The notes under the pieces were generated by a model that made no database searches, was not told the origin of the DNA, and worked only from the letters and a program-made list of their open reading frames with translations. A DNA stretch of 64,000 nt from PNNG01 sp046291695 (GTDB taxonomy: Bacteria; Bacteroidota; Bacteroidia; UBA7662). The translations under genes and the position numbers were made by a program. Of this stretch, positions 32,887 through 42,355 are shown one piece after another (positions within the stretch are counted from its first letter, which is position 1; every line of letters begins with the position of its first letter). Location: the NCBI GenBank assembly GCA_046291695.1, contig JBKBSO010000004.1:62001-126000 (forward strand), written 5' to 3'.

Positions 32887-35752
32887 CCTTCATGCACAGG
32901 CGCAGCGCCCGCTGCATAATTACATCAACCCCTTTATCGGCACTGGAGGTCATGGCCACACTTTTCCCGGGGCTACTACCCCATTTGGCATGGTGCAGTT
33001 GTCGCCCGATACCCGTATCGATGGCAGTTGGGACGGATGCAGCGGCTACCACTACAGCGATTCGGTGATTTACGGCTTTTCGCATACCCACTTGAGCGGA
33101 ACCGGTGTAAGTGACTATGGCGATATGCATTTTATGCCCGTACAACGCGCACGCGCCTTTGTGCCCGAACAATATCGCGCAAAATTCAACCACGAAAATG
33201 AAAAGGTCAGTGCCGGCTATTACCGGGTTACGCTCGACAATCAGATTCGGGTAGAACTATCGGCTACCGCCCGGGCCGGTATGCAGCGCATCAGTTATCC
33301 CGACGCCCGGCAATACCTGAGCATCGACCTCAGCCACCGCGATGAGCTGATTTCGCATCAAATAAAAGTAATCGACAAACAAACCCTTGCATTAAGCAGG
33401 GTGAGCAAAGCCTGGGCGGAGGAGCAACACTGCTACGCTTGGGTCGAATTTTCGGCTCCTTTTGAGCAAGTAACTGCCCTGGGGGGAAAGCAAATCAGCC
33501 TGCAATTCAGCCTTCCGCCCGGAGCCCCGCTGCTTATCCGCACCGGCCTTTCGTTTACCGGACTTGAAGGTGCACGTGCTAACCTGCAAGCCGAACTCAA
33601 CCATTGGGATTTTGATTTGGTAAAACATCAAGCCGAAGATATGTGGGAGCATGAGCTCCGTAAAATGCAAGTGTACGATGCCGATGAGCATAAATTGATA
33701 AACTTTTATACCGCCATGTATCACCTGATGATACATCCAAATTTGGCCACCGATGTGGATGGTCGCTACCGGGGAGGCGATTTACTAGTACATCAGGCTA
33801 CTGAACATCAGCAGTATACCGTTTTTTCGCTTTGGGATACCTTCAGGGCAGCCCACCCGCTCTTAACCCTTATCGACAGCAAACGTACCCGCGATTTTGT
33901 GCGCAGTATGCTCGATTTTTACCAACAAAGCGGTCGTTTGCCTGTATGGGAACTGGCTGCCAACGAAACCGATTGCATGATTGGTTACCACAGCGTAAGC
34001 GTTATAGCCGATGCTGCTGCAAAAGGCATCACCAATTTCGACATGCTCCTGGCGCTAAAGGCCATGCGCCACAGTGCCGAACGCGATGAACTCGGTTTGG
34101 CAGCCCTCAAAAATCGTTGGCAAATTAGCGCCGATGATGAGCACGAGAGCGTATCGAAGCAGCTCGAATATGCTTATGACGATTGGTGCATTGCGCAAAT
34201 GGCACAGCTCCTGGGAGATACCGCCACCGAAAAGGAATACCGAACCCGGGCCTCCTACTGGCAGAACCTATTTGATACCCAAAGTGGTTTTATGCGCCCC
34301 AAGAAAAACGGTGGCTGGCTTCAACCCTTCGATCCGTACGAAGTTAATAACCATTATACCGAAGGCAATGCCTGGCAATACGCCTTTTTTGTGCCCCACC
34401 AATTACACCAGCTCATAGCACTGCATGGGGGTGCGGCGGCCTTTGAGGCCCGGCTCGATGCGCTTTTTTCAGCCAGTAACCAAACCACCGGAAGGCAACA
34501 GGCCGATATTACCGGCCTGATCGGCCAATACGCCCACGGAAATGAACCAAGTCACCACATGGCTTTTTTGTACCAGTACGTGGAGCGCCCCGACAAAACC
34601 CAGCTACTCGTTGATTCTATTCTTCGGAACTTTTATACCAACCAGCCCGATGGTCTTATTGGCAACGAAGATTGTGGTCAGATGAGCGCTTGGTACCTCA
34701 TGGCCAGCATCGGGCTGTATCAACTGGCCCCGGGAAGCCCCTGGTTCAACCAGTTCGCTCCGCATGTCGATTCGGTGATTATACAGCTCGAAAACGGCAA
34801 AAACATCAGGATCAGCAGGCATGCCGAAGGTCCCGACCATCGCTATCCAGAAGCCTTATGGTTTAACGGGCAAAAAGAAGACGTGCTCCTTATGCGGTCG
34901 TATGACGAACTGATGGCAGGCCCCGAAATGCGCTTTGTAAATACTAACCAAGCCGACGCTTGTATGCCTGTTGCCATTATGATGGGGTCGTTAGAAACAC
35001 CGGAAGCCGATTTTTTTGTCAACCCCCTGATTGAAGCCTCCAGCCAAGTATTCCGCGATCAGTTGGAGATCCGATTGCTACATCCACATCCACAGGCCAA
35101 GCTCTATTACAGCACCGATGGTCGGGCCCCTGAAATTGGCCGGAATTTATACACCGGCCCTTTCAGCATCCACAGTAGTACCACCGTAGCCGTGATCGCT
35201 CAATTGCCCGAAAAAGGACTTCAAAGCGCCACCATCGAAGGGCGGTTTTACAAGCTACCCGCCAATTGGCAGATCAGTTTAGGCAGCAAAACCCACCCCC
35301 AATACAGCGCCAATGGGGCAGAAAGTTTGATTGACGGCATACGAGGCAGCGAAAATTGGCGCCAAGGCGATTGGTTGGGATTTTGGGGTGAAGATATGGT
35401 CGCCACACTCGATCTGGGCAATCTTCAACCCATAAGCAGCATTCGACTTGGTTTTTTGCAAGACAGTCGTGCATGGATTCTTTTTCCCAAACAGCTCGAG
35501 ATTTATGGATCGGTTGATGGCCAGCGTTACCACAAGATTGAGGTGCTGCGACACAAAATCCACCCCATGGATGAGCAGGTACAGCTACTGGAACTGGCTT
35601 GCCATTTAGCCAAACAGCCTGAATACCGCTACTTGCGGTTAGTAGCCAAAAACTACGGCAGGCTCCCCACCAAACACCTGAGCGCGGGAGAAGCGGCTTA
35701 TGTGTTTGTGGATGAAATACGGGTTGTGGGAAGTGGGAAGAGTGAAGAGTGA
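32822..35752 (+). CDS. GH92-family alpha-mannosidase with CHB_HEX and F5/8C-like C-terminal domains
   Basis: About 976 residues from a TTG at 32822, which gives MKTPYPIFRRLLSAFTICC and a signal peptide ending LHAQAQ. An earlier TTG at 32786 would bury the signal. NYINPFIGTGGHGHTFPGAT opens the GH92 domain, and conserved pieces include GFSHTHLSGTG, ALWDTF-like SLWDTFRAAHP and GNEDCGQMSAWY (catalytic acidic residues). After about residue 740 come a chitobiase C-terminal-like beta domain (KLYYSTDGRAPE) and a discoidin-like domain (SLIDGIRG, DLGNLQPISSIRLGF). It is a calcium-dependent exo-alpha-mannosidase family. The 65-base overlap with the GH2 gene indicates a two-gene operon. Confidence 0.94.
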   Translation: MKTPYPIFRRLLSAFTICCVLSLHAQAQRPLHNYINPFIGTGGHGHTFPGATTPFGMVQLSPDTRIDGSWDGCSGYHYSDSVIYGFSHTHLSGTGVSDYGDMHFMPVQRARAFVPEQYRAKFNHENEKVSAGYYRVTLDNQIRVELSATARAGMQRISYPDARQYLSIDLSHRDELISHQIKVIDKQTLALSRVSKAWAEEQHCYAWVEFSAPFEQVTALGGKQISLQFSLPPGAPLLIRTGLSFTGLEGARANLQAELNHWDFDLVKHQAEDMWEHELRKMQVYDADEHKLINFYTAMYHLMIHPNLATDVDGRYRGGDLLVHQATEHQQYTVFSLWDTFRAAHPLLTLIDSKRTRDFVRSMLDFYQQSGRLPVWELAANETDCMIGYHSVSVIADAAAKGITNFDMLLALKAMRHSAERDELGLAALKNRWQISADDEHESVSKQLEYAYDDWCIAQMAQLLGDTATEKEYRTRASYWQNLFDTQSGFMRPKKNGGWLQPFDPYEVNNHYTEGNAWQYAFFVPHQLHQLIALHGGAAAFEARLDALFSASNQTTGRQQADITGLIGQYAHGNEPSHHMAFLYQYVERPDKTQLLVDSILRNFYTNQPDGLIGNEDCGQMSAWYLMASIGLYQLAPGSPWFNQFAPHVDSVIIQLENGKNIRISRHAEGPDHRYPEALWFNGQKEDVLLMRSYDELMAGPEMRFVNTNQADACMPVAIMMGSLETPEADFFVNPLIEASSQVFRDQLEIRLLHPHPQAKLYYSTDGRAPEIGRNLYTGPFSIHSSTTVAVIAQLPEKGLQSATIEGRFYKLPANWQISLGSKTHPQYSANGAESLIDGIRGSENWRQGDWLGFWGEDMVATLDLGNLQPISSIRLGFLQDSRAWILFPKQLEIYGSVDGQRYHKIEVLRHKIHPMDEQVQLLELACHLAKQPEYRYLRLVAKNYGRLPTKHLSAGEAAYVFVDEIRVVGSGKSEE

Positions 35753-35856
35753 ACTGAGAAAACGAAGTAGAAGTAGAAATTGGGTATGAGCGGTGTACGA
35801 TAGCTGAAATTCGGCACTGTATGGTGCTTTCGATATTTGTTTATCTGAAAATAGGT

Positions 35857-35931
35857 ATCAATGCCGTTTAGTTAACCGTTCAATGAGCCGATTGAAAAAT
35901 AATTGGCGGTAATGGTTCTTTCTGTGTAATC
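35857..35931 (+). repeat. 75-bp dispersed element, copy 1
   Basis: Shares ATCAAT, TTTAGTTAA, GATTGAAA and CTTTCTGTGTAATC in the same order and spacing with 55388-55462; the two are the same length and about three quarters identical by eye. Confidence 0.65.
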
Positions 35932-36271
35932 TGCGGTAAAAGACCATGATCTCCATGGTTTTATACCAATTTTGCCCTCAGGTCTTGGACCCCACCCGGA
36001 GCGTCGAGGAATGCGCTGATTTACGCTGACCCATGCTGCGTAATTCTGCGGGTTCTGCGGGAAAGCTTTCATCCACTCAGGATTATTGCTGACTTTTTGC
36101 CTCATATGGTAATACGTTCGGAATCCGAGACTGGTAAAAGACAGCATTTTCCTTCGTGTGCTTCGTACAAACCCTTTGTGCCCTTTGTGGTTCATTGGCC
36201 GCATGGCCCCGGAAGAAGTAAGATTCAAGCTTTTTTTGCCTCCCATTTTTCGCCCATAACGCTTTTATGCC

Positions 36272-36279
36272 TATCATTG
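36272..36279 (+). promoter_or_regulatory. -7-like box TATCATTG before the E1-beta gene
   Basis: One mismatch to TAnnTTTG, 35 bases before the ATG at 36315. Confidence 0.4.
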
Positions 36280-36314
36280 CAGTCGAAAAAAAAGAACGAG
36301 TTAAACGACTATAC

Positions 36315-37298
36315 ATGAGAGAAATTCAAATGCGCGAAGCCCTGCGGGAAGCCATGCAGGAAGAAATGCGTAGAGACGATCGCGTGTTCTTGATGGGCGA
36401 AGAAGTTGCTGAATACAACGGTGCCTACAAAGTTAGCCAGGGCATGCTCGATGAATTTGGTGCTCGACGCATCATTGACACCCCGATTGCCGAGCTGGGT
36501 TTTGCTGGTATAGGGGTGGGTGCAGCCATGAACGGCCTCCGACCCATCATCGAATTCATGACCTTCAACTTTTCGCTGGTGGCCATCGACCAGGTGGTGA
36601 ATGCTGCTGCAAAAATGTTGAGCATGTCGGGTGGCCAGTTTGGGGTGCCCATTGTGTTCCGTGGCCCATCGGGTTCGGCAGGCACGCTGGCAGCACAGCA
36701 CTCGCAAGTGTTCGAAAGCTGGTATGCCCAAGTACCCGGATTAAAGGTAGTGTCACCATCCAATCCCTACGATGCCAAAGGCCTATTGAAGTCGGCCATC
36801 CGCGATAACGACCCGGTGATTTTTATGGAGTCGGAGCAAATGTATGGCGACAAAGGCGAAGTGCCCGAAGGCGAATACCTCATTCCCATTGGGGTAGCCG
36901 ACATCAAGCGTACGGGAAGCGACATCACCTTGGTGTCGTACAATAAGATGATGAAAGTAACCCTGGCAGCAGCCGAAGAATTGGCCAAAGAAGGCATTTC
37001 CGCCGAAGTCATCGACCTGCGTTCCATTCGTCCGCTCGACCATGCTACCATTATTAAGAGCGTACAAAAAACCAACCGTTTGGTAGTGATCGACGAAAGC
37101 TGGCCTTTTGCTTCGGTTTCGTCGGAAATTGCCTATCGCGTTCAAAAAGACGCCTTCGATTACCTCGACTCTCCTGTATTGCGTGTAAATGGTTCCGATG
37201 TGCCCATGCCTTATGCCCTGCCTTTGGTGCAGGCTTATTTGCCTTCGGTAGAGAAGATTGTAAAAGCGGCTAAAGAAGCCATGTATTTGCGGAAGTAA
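36315..37298 (+). CDS. pdhB: Pyruvate dehydrogenase E1 component, beta subunit
   Basis: 327 residues from the ATG at 36315 (MREIQMREALREAM), the usual start; the frame also extends upstream. VFLMGEEVAEYNGAYKVSQGM is the thiamine-diphosphate-contacting N-terminal region with the conserved glutamate, and FRGPSGSAGTLAAQHSQ is strongly typical of PdhB. With the alpha subunit it decarboxylates pyruvate and loads the lipoyl arm of E2. The alpha subunit is not in the window, and the likely E2 partner lies at 28734-30080. A strong terminator follows. Confidence 0.95.
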   Translation: MREIQMREALREAMQEEMRRDDRVFLMGEEVAEYNGAYKVSQGMLDEFGARRIIDTPIAELGFAGIGVGAAMNGLRPIIEFMTFNFSLVAIDQVVNAAAKMLSMSGGQFGVPIVFRGPSGSAGTLAAQHSQVFESWYAQVPGLKVVSPSNPYDAKGLLKSAIRDNDPVIFMESEQMYGDKGEVPEGEYLIPIGVADIKRTGSDITLVSYNKMMKVTLAAAEELAKEGISAEVIDLRSIRPLDHATIIKSVQKTNRLVVIDESWPFASVSSEIAYRVQKDAFDYLDSPVLRVNGSDVPMPYALPLVQAYLPSVEKIVKAAKEAMYLRK

Positions 37299-37320
37299 AA
37301 CGCCCGCTAGCTAAATTCAG

Positions 37321-37349
37321 AAACCGGCCTCGCGCCGGTTTTTTTTTTG
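37321..37349 (+). terminator. Terminator after pdhB
   Basis: AACCGGC and GCCGGTT form the stem around CTCGC-type loop bases, followed by ten or so T. Confidence 0.9.
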
Positions 37350-37701
37350 GCCAATATGCTCAGCTTGCCAACCTTTGCAGTCCTGCCATCGGCGAGTAGG
37401 CATGCGGCACATGGCCTGAGCGTCTGAACCCAATTAACCCTAAAAACATCAAAAAAAATCAACGAAATATATAGTAAATTAAAAATCAGCTTATTACAAA
37501 AATTTGAAATAAAAATTGCTAAAAACCGCGCAATCATTGTCAAAAACCACATATGCAGGCCAAAAAACCTGCTCAAGGCTGTAATTTGGAGCATTCAAAA
37601 CACAGCTAAAAAACTTAAAGATTTGGTAACCTTAATAATTTGGGCGCGCTGTTGGGATTGGTCAACTTTGACGGGCAAAATGGAAACTAAAACTTATCAA
37701 T
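37350..37701. other. AT-rich 350-bp upstream region of the T9SS locus
   Basis: No gene. Long A-rich runs near 37440-37530 suit an upstream promoter element. TAATAATTTGGG near 37635 contains a TAATTTG piece, but its -33 partner at proper spacing is not evident. Confidence 0.5.
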
Positions 37702-40700
37702 ATGAAATTTAGAACAACACGATTCACGTGGGCTTTTAATCTGCCGCAAAAATTCTTTGGCTTGGCCTTGGGCTTGCTGCTTATGAGTAGCGGGGTTTGG
37801 GGGCAGACAGCTTTTACCGCTTACATTGATGATATTGGCGCTACCACTTGCCCTGCATCTAACACTAATTTTGGTGACAATTTGTTCACCAACCTACCAG
37901 CCGGAGTTTCATTCTCAGGTTTTACTAGGAGTGTGGTTGGTTGTGGATCGGCTAGTTCACATTACAGGTCGACAAACTATACATCTACCTCTAAAGCAAA
38001 TGCCATATCAGAAAATAGGTTTGTTTCATGGACACTCACTGCTAATGCTAGTGTCACATTTACGCTGAGTGAAACTGCAATCCGACATGAAAGGTCAGGA
38101 GCAGGTGCAGAGAACGGTGCAATCTATTACAGCATTAACGGCGCCGCATTCACTCAAGTTGGAGGCGACTTTACCATTACAGAAGCTAACGGAAGAAACG
38201 TTTTAACATTTAGCTCGCCGGTAACTATCCCAGCGAGTGGAAACATAGAGTTTAGATTTTATGCTTGGCGTACAGCTACATCTGGAGCTGGTAACGTGAG
38301 GATAAAAGGTGGGTCAGACTACGCAACAGGATCTGGTGTAATAGGCACTTTTACTGCAACTGCAAACCCTGCTACAAATATTACGTCAAACTTTTCCACT
38401 TTCGCTTATGCTTTAAATAATGGTCCTTCGACTGAACAATCTTATACTGTTAGTGGCAGCAATCTTACTAACGATATAGTTTTGAGCGTCCCGTCAAATT
38501 TTGAACACTCGCTAAATGCTGCTGGGCCTTATCAAACTTCAAACATCAACCTAGCACCTTCTTCTGGTTCAGTTGCTTCAACAACCGTCTATGTGAGATT
38601 AGTCACTGGACTTGGCGCAGGAAGCTATAATGACAACATTTCAGTGACATCTGATGATCCTTCTTCCCCCGCCTCAATCGCGGTTACAGGTGAAGTGCTT
38701 TCCGAAACTTTACCCTACTTCGAAAGCTTTGGGACAACAGCAGGTGTTTTTCCCCTTGGTTGGACCACCTCTGGCCCAGGAGCAACCAACTGGGTAGTCA
38801 ACGGAACTTCAGCCTCTCCTAGTGGAGGAAACAATATTGGCGATGCAGGTGCAAACATCACCAATCAAGAGGCCATCATTACAGTTAATAGAGCTATTTC
38901 AACAGTAGGTGCGGATGAGGTTTTCATAAGCTTCTTAGCTCGAAGGACTGCAGCTTATTCTGGAAGTATGCTGTTTGATTATAGTATTAATGGTACAGAT
39001 TGGTTTAATGTGCCCTTTGCCGATGTTGCCAACGATGGCAATTGGGGTTCAGTAGGTTTCAGCTTACCATCGGCTGCAGCAGGTGTTGCCAACCTTCGTT
39101 TGAGGTTCAGAACTACACGAACCAATTCGTCGGGCAATTACCGTATTGATGACTTCCGGGTACTGGCTCCTGCACGTTTTGTATATCAAAGCGGTCCGCT
39201 CCACCAGACCACTTCGTGGGAAGATGCCGATACTGACAATCCTGCAGATTTTACATCCGACAATCAGTTATTTGTAATTGAAGGCAGCACGACAGTTTCT
39301 ACCACCGATGCTTGGACCGTAAGCGGTTCAAACTCACGCATCATTTTGGGTGATGCCACCAATTCAGCCACCCTCACCATTACCGACGACAATGCCATTA
39401 CAGGAACCATTCAGGTTAGAAACAATGCAGTGCTCAACTTAAACAACACTACTTTACCCACCCTTTCGGGTTTGGAAGATGCCAGTACTGTAGTATATGG
39501 CATGAATGCTGCTGCTACCATTCAGTCGGTAGCTTATGGTAATCTCACTGTCACTGGAAGCGGCATAAAGACCTTCCCCAATAGCACGATCGCAGTAAAC
39601 GGCAATTTAACCTGGACCGATGTCACTTTAGGTTTTGGTGGATCAAACGCCCGCATTGATTATGCTGGAAATATAACCTTGAGCGGTACTGTTGACTATG
39701 ATGGTGGTATTCGTCCGGAATTCAGGGTTACTGCCAATAGCGCTGCTCAAAGCATAACAACCAATGGCCAAACCTTAGAGGCTTTCAATTTTTACGCCCA
39801 AAACAAAACAGGTGGTAGCCTGAATATTACTAGTGGCAGTGCCATACAAGCTTTAAACAATATGCGTTTAAACTTCCCAGCTGGTGTAAGCTTCAATGAT
39901 GGCGGGAACACACTGGTATTCGGCGATGATTTTCGGATTGAAGGTGATGTAGCAAGTTATACCCTCAATGGAACCTTTAAACTGCTGGCTTCATCAGGCA
40001 CCAACGATTTTGAGAATATTCAAGTAGCCCTCAACAACCTCGAAATTGAAACCACAGGCACTTCTGACCCTCAATTTGCCGATGGTAGCAATACCAACGA
40101 TATTACCATCAATGGCAATTTGGTATTGAACATTGCTGGAAACAACCTGGTGATGAACGGTGTTACCTTGCGTGTAGGTGGCAACATTACCGACAACAGC
40201 GCAGCCGATAAGATTGACGCAGGTACTTCTACCCTTGTGTTGAATGGCACTGCTGCACAGGCCATCAGCATCAATTCAGCCATGAACAACCTCACCATCG
40301 ACAAAAGCGCAGGTACAGCCACCATCAACAGCGATTTGGCCTTGAACAACTTGCTTACACTAACCGTTGGCGTACTGGATGCAAACGGTCATCTGATCCT
40401 CAAATCGACCAGCGCTACCCAAACCGCGCAAGTTATTGGTGGCAACAACAGCAACCTTATTGGCGATGTAATAGCAGAACGTTTCCTTCCTTGGAGTTCG
40501 GCCAACAACAACGGCTTCCGTTTTGTAAGCCATCCATTGCGCGCTAATCCGGTATTCAATACCGTTAGCAACTTGCCAACTGCCAACAATACCCTGATCG
40601 GTTACGATGAAGCGGGCAATGCTTATGTGGGCATCAACAACCGTGGCAACAGCTGGCCGCAAGGCGTAGGCTACGGTGTTTGGGCCAATGCAGTAAACAC

Positions 40701-41727
40701 TTTGGAATTCATTGGTGCCCTGCAACTCAGCGATTTGAACAACATCAGCATGAGCAATACCAACAACCGTTGGAATTATGCGGGTAATCCTTTCCCTTCG
40801 GTACTCGATTGGGAAGAAGTAACGCTTAACGACATGCAAGATGCCGTATGGGTATGGGTAAAAGACGATGTAGCTGAAGGTGGTGGCGTTTGGGCTGCTT
40901 ATGTCGACGGTGTTTCAACCGATGGTGGCAGCCAGTACATTGCACCGATGCAAGGATTCATGGTACGTGCCTTGGCAAGTGGCAGTCCGAGCATCAGCTT
41001 CCCTGCTACAGCACGGGTGAGCGGTCAAAGTCCGGCTTATCAACGTGTTTCAACCACTGCCGACCTGCTGCGTGTAAATCTTCGCAAAGCAGCTAACGGC
41101 AGCGAAATGCAAACCATCATCCGTTTCCGTCCACAGGCGAGCAACAGCTTCGATGCCAGTTTTGATGCGGAATTTGTGAGCGACTTTATGAATGCCACAC
41201 CAGATTTGTACACTACAGACGCACAAGGCGTGAAGTACAGCATCAACAGCTTGGAGCCCTTGGGTGCACAGCCAGTTTTAGTGCCTTTGCAGGTAGAAAC
41301 CTTTGGTGCAGGTGAATTCAGCTTTGCATTCAACAGCAGTGCCATGATTTCAGGCGCCAGCATTCAGCTCGAAGACACCAAGTTGGGAAGCTTCTCCACC
41401 ATCAACGACGGCGATGTGGTTAGCTTCACAGCCGCCGCCACCGATGCAGTTGACCGCTTCCGTCTGCACTTCAATGGCATGGCTACCTCAGTACACGACA
41501 GTCAGCTTGACCAATTGAATATGTACGCACATGAAGGCATCTTATACATCCGCGGCATAGAGCAAGCCGAGCAGTTGCGCATCATGGACATGACTGGTCG
41601 TAAAGTATTTGAAGCCCATCAGTTGCAGATTCAGGCAGAGGGTGTGCGTCCGAACCTGAGCAAGGGCACTTACCTGGTACAGCTGGTTAGCCCGTCGGGT
41701 GTAAAAACAGTAAAAGTTATTTTTTAA
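37702..41727 (+). CDS. Large T9SS-exported surface protein (adhesin-like), 1341 residues
   Basis: Signal peptide ends SSGVWGQ. Residues of about 20-220 are a beta-rich anchor-type domain, and 225-335 form an Ig-like segment (NDIVLSVPSNFEHSL). About 338-495 resembles a cleaved-adhesin/MAM-like jelly roll (PYFESFG, WTTSGPG, YRIDDFRVL). 510-930 consists of short repetitive beta-helix-like strands (ITGTIQVRNNAVLNLNN, LTLTVGVLDANGHLILKS). The region NNGFRFVSHPLR to GYGVWANA is a common pre-anchor module. The end, LYIRGIEQAEQLRIMDMTGR to KTVKVIF, is a T9SS type A sorting domain. Two tiny PIDGG proteins follow 22 bases later. Bases before about 39150 look more AT-rich than the rest, hinting at a mosaic origin. 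Confidence 0.9.
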   Translation: MKFRTTRFTWAFNLPQKFFGLALGLLLMSSGVWGQTAFTAYIDDIGATTCPASNTNFGDNLFTNLPAGVSFSGFTRSVVGCGSASSHYRSTNYTSTSKANAISENRFVSWTLTANASVTFTLSETAIRHERSGAGAENGAIYYSINGAAFTQVGGDFTITEANGRNVLTFSSPVTIPASGNIEFRFYAWRTATSGAGNVRIKGGSDYATGSGVIGTFTATANPATNITSNFSTFAYALNNGPSTEQSYTVSGSNLTNDIVLSVPSNFEHSLNAAGPYQTSNINLAPSSGSVASTTVYVRLVTGLGAGSYNDNISVTSDDPSSPASIAVTGEVLSETLPYFESFGTTAGVFPLGWTTSGPGATNWVVNGTSASPSGGNNIGDAGANITNQEAIITVNRAISTVGADEVFISFLARRTAAYSGSMLFDYSINGTDWFNVPFADVANDGNWGSVGFSLPSAAAGVANLRLRFRTTRTNSSGNYRIDDFRVLAPARFVYQSGPLHQTTSWEDADTDNPADFTSDNQLFVIEGSTTVSTTDAWTVSGSNSRIILGDATNSATLTITDDNAITGTIQVRNNAVLNLNNTTLPTLSGLEDASTVVYGMNAAATIQSVAYGNLTVTGSGIKTFPNSTIAVNGNLTWTDVTLGFGGSNARIDYAGNITLSGTVDYDGGIRPEFRVTANSAAQSITTNGQTLEAFNFYAQNKTGGSLNITSGSAIQALNNMRLNFPAGVSFNDGGNTLVFGDDFRIEGDVASYTLNGTFKLLASSGTNDFENIQVALNNLEIETTGTSDPQFADGSNTNDITINGNLVLNIAGNNLVMNGVTLRVGGNITDNSAADKIDAGTSTLVLNGTAAQAISINSAMNNLTIDKSAGTATINSDLALNNLLTLTVGVLDANGHLILKSTSATQTAQVIGGNNSNLIGDVIAERFLPWSSANNNGFRFVSHPLRANPVFNTVSNLPTANNTLIGYDEAGNAYVGINNRGNSWPQGVGYGVWANAVNTLEFIGALQLSDLNNISMSNTNNRWNYAGNPFPSVLDWEEVTLNDMQDAVWVWVKDDVAEGGGVWAAYVDGVSTDGGSQYIAPMQGFMVRALASGSPSISFPATARVSGQSPAYQRVSTTADLLRVNLRKAANGSEMQTIIRFRPQASNSFDASFDAEFVSDFMNATPDLYTTDAQGVKYSINSLEPLGAQPVLVPLQVETFGAGEFSFAFNSSAMISGASIQLEDTKLGSFSTINDGDVVSFTAAATDAVDRFRLHFNGMATSVHDSQLDQLNMYAHEGILYIRGIEQAEQLRIMDMTGRKVFEAHQLQIQAEGVRPNLSKGTYLVQLVSPSGVKTVKVIF

Positions 41728-41749
41728 GTAATTCAAGGGAGGCAGCGAC

Positions 41750-41962
41750 ATGAAAGCCATCAAACGCATCATCATTATCAGTGTATTCATTGGTGGATTC
41801 AGCGGTATTAGTTTGGCTCAAGGGCCGCCGCCTCCCCCACCCAATCCTGCAGCCGTCCCAATCGATGGGGGCTTAAGCTTGCTGCTCGCGGCAGGCGCAG
41901 GCTTGGGTACGCGCAAAGCTTTACAAACGAAAAAAGAAACCGAAAAGAAACCGAAATCATGA
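41750..41962 (+). CDS. Tiny PIDGG-motif membrane protein, copy 1 (PID-CTERM-like)
   Basis: 70 residues: a signal peptide (RIIIISVFIGGFSGISLAQ), a run of six prolines, then AAVPIDGGLSLLLAAGAGLG and a basic tail (TRKALQTKKETEKKPKS). A motif, a short hydrophobic segment and a basic cluster form the tripartite layout of C-terminal sorting signals, but here the signal makes up nearly the whole mature protein. I recall a family called PID-CTERM with this motif in Bacteroidota; its processing enzyme is unknown to me. An AAGGGAGG ribosome-binding site lies 7 bases upstream, unusually strong for this phylum. Overlaps the next copy by four bases (ATGA). Confidence 0.85.
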   Translation: MKAIKRIIIISVFIGGFSGISLAQGPPPPPPNPAAVPIDGGLSLLLAAGAGLGTRKALQTKKETEKKPKS

Positions 41963-42159
41963 AACATACCCTTGTATTAAAAGCCGCATTGCTCTTTACC
42001 CTATGCCTCATCGTCAGTCAGGTTGCCTTGGCGCAGCCTCCCCCACCTGTTAACCCATCGGCCGTCCCCATCGACGGTGGCCTCAGTCTGCTGCTCGCCG
42101 CAGGTGCCGGTTTGGGTGCCAAAAAAATGTGGGGAATTCGAAAAGTCTCAAAAGATTAA
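41959..42159 (+). CDS. Tiny PIDGG-motif membrane protein, copy 2 (PID-CTERM-like)
   Basis: 66 residues: signal peptide ending VALAQ, short PPPPVNP linker, SAVPIDGGLSLLLAAGAGLG and basic tail AKKMWGIRKVSKD. The motif and hydrophobic segment are identical to copy 1, while signal peptide and tail differ, so selection acts on the PIDGG block. The start codon overlaps the stop of copy 1 and the pair must be translated together. A terminator follows at 42178. Confidence 0.85.
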   Translation: MKHTLVLKAALLFTLCLIVSQVALAQPPPPVNPSAVPIDGGLSLLLAAGAGLGAKKMWGIRKVSKD

Positions 42160-42177
42160 AACAACTGTACTAAGCAG

Positions 42178-42211
42178 GAAAAGTCCGAACCAAGAGGTCC
42201 GGACTTTTTTT
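42178..42211 (+). terminator. Terminator after the first T9SS/PIDGG operon
   Basis: AAAAGTCCG and CGGACTTTT pair across a 12-base loop, followed by T residues. Confidence 0.88.
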
Positions 42212-42355
42212 GTGCTCAAAAATTAAAATTGTGAATTCAAAAAAATGAGATATATTTAGAGCCATAAACTAAAACCTCTGTAAACTAATTATGGCCAAAA
42301 CATCGAAATAGCCCGGCCAGCAGTTTTCTCACAACAATTTTCCTAAAACCATTGT

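Larger units (their letters stand above)
35753..36314. other. 562-bp intergenic region with dispersed repeats
   Basis: No gene supported. It carries a 75-bp element shared with 55388-55462 and, further right, CTGCGTAATTCTGCGGG and CCTTTGTGCCCTTTGTGGTT phrases (36030-36200) typical of low-complexity Bacteroidota spacer repeats. Open frames here have repeat-driven composition. Confidence 0.55.

Noticed and set aside
30403..35752. Full polysaccharide utilisation locus
   Set aside because: Only two glycosidase genes are present; the flanks are dehydrogenase subunits and there is no SusCD or regulator.
35872..36318. Minus-strand frames of 77-124 residues before pdhB
   Set aside because: They are built from dispersed repeat phrases (CTTTGTG, CTGCG) and show no domain; treated as repeat DNA.
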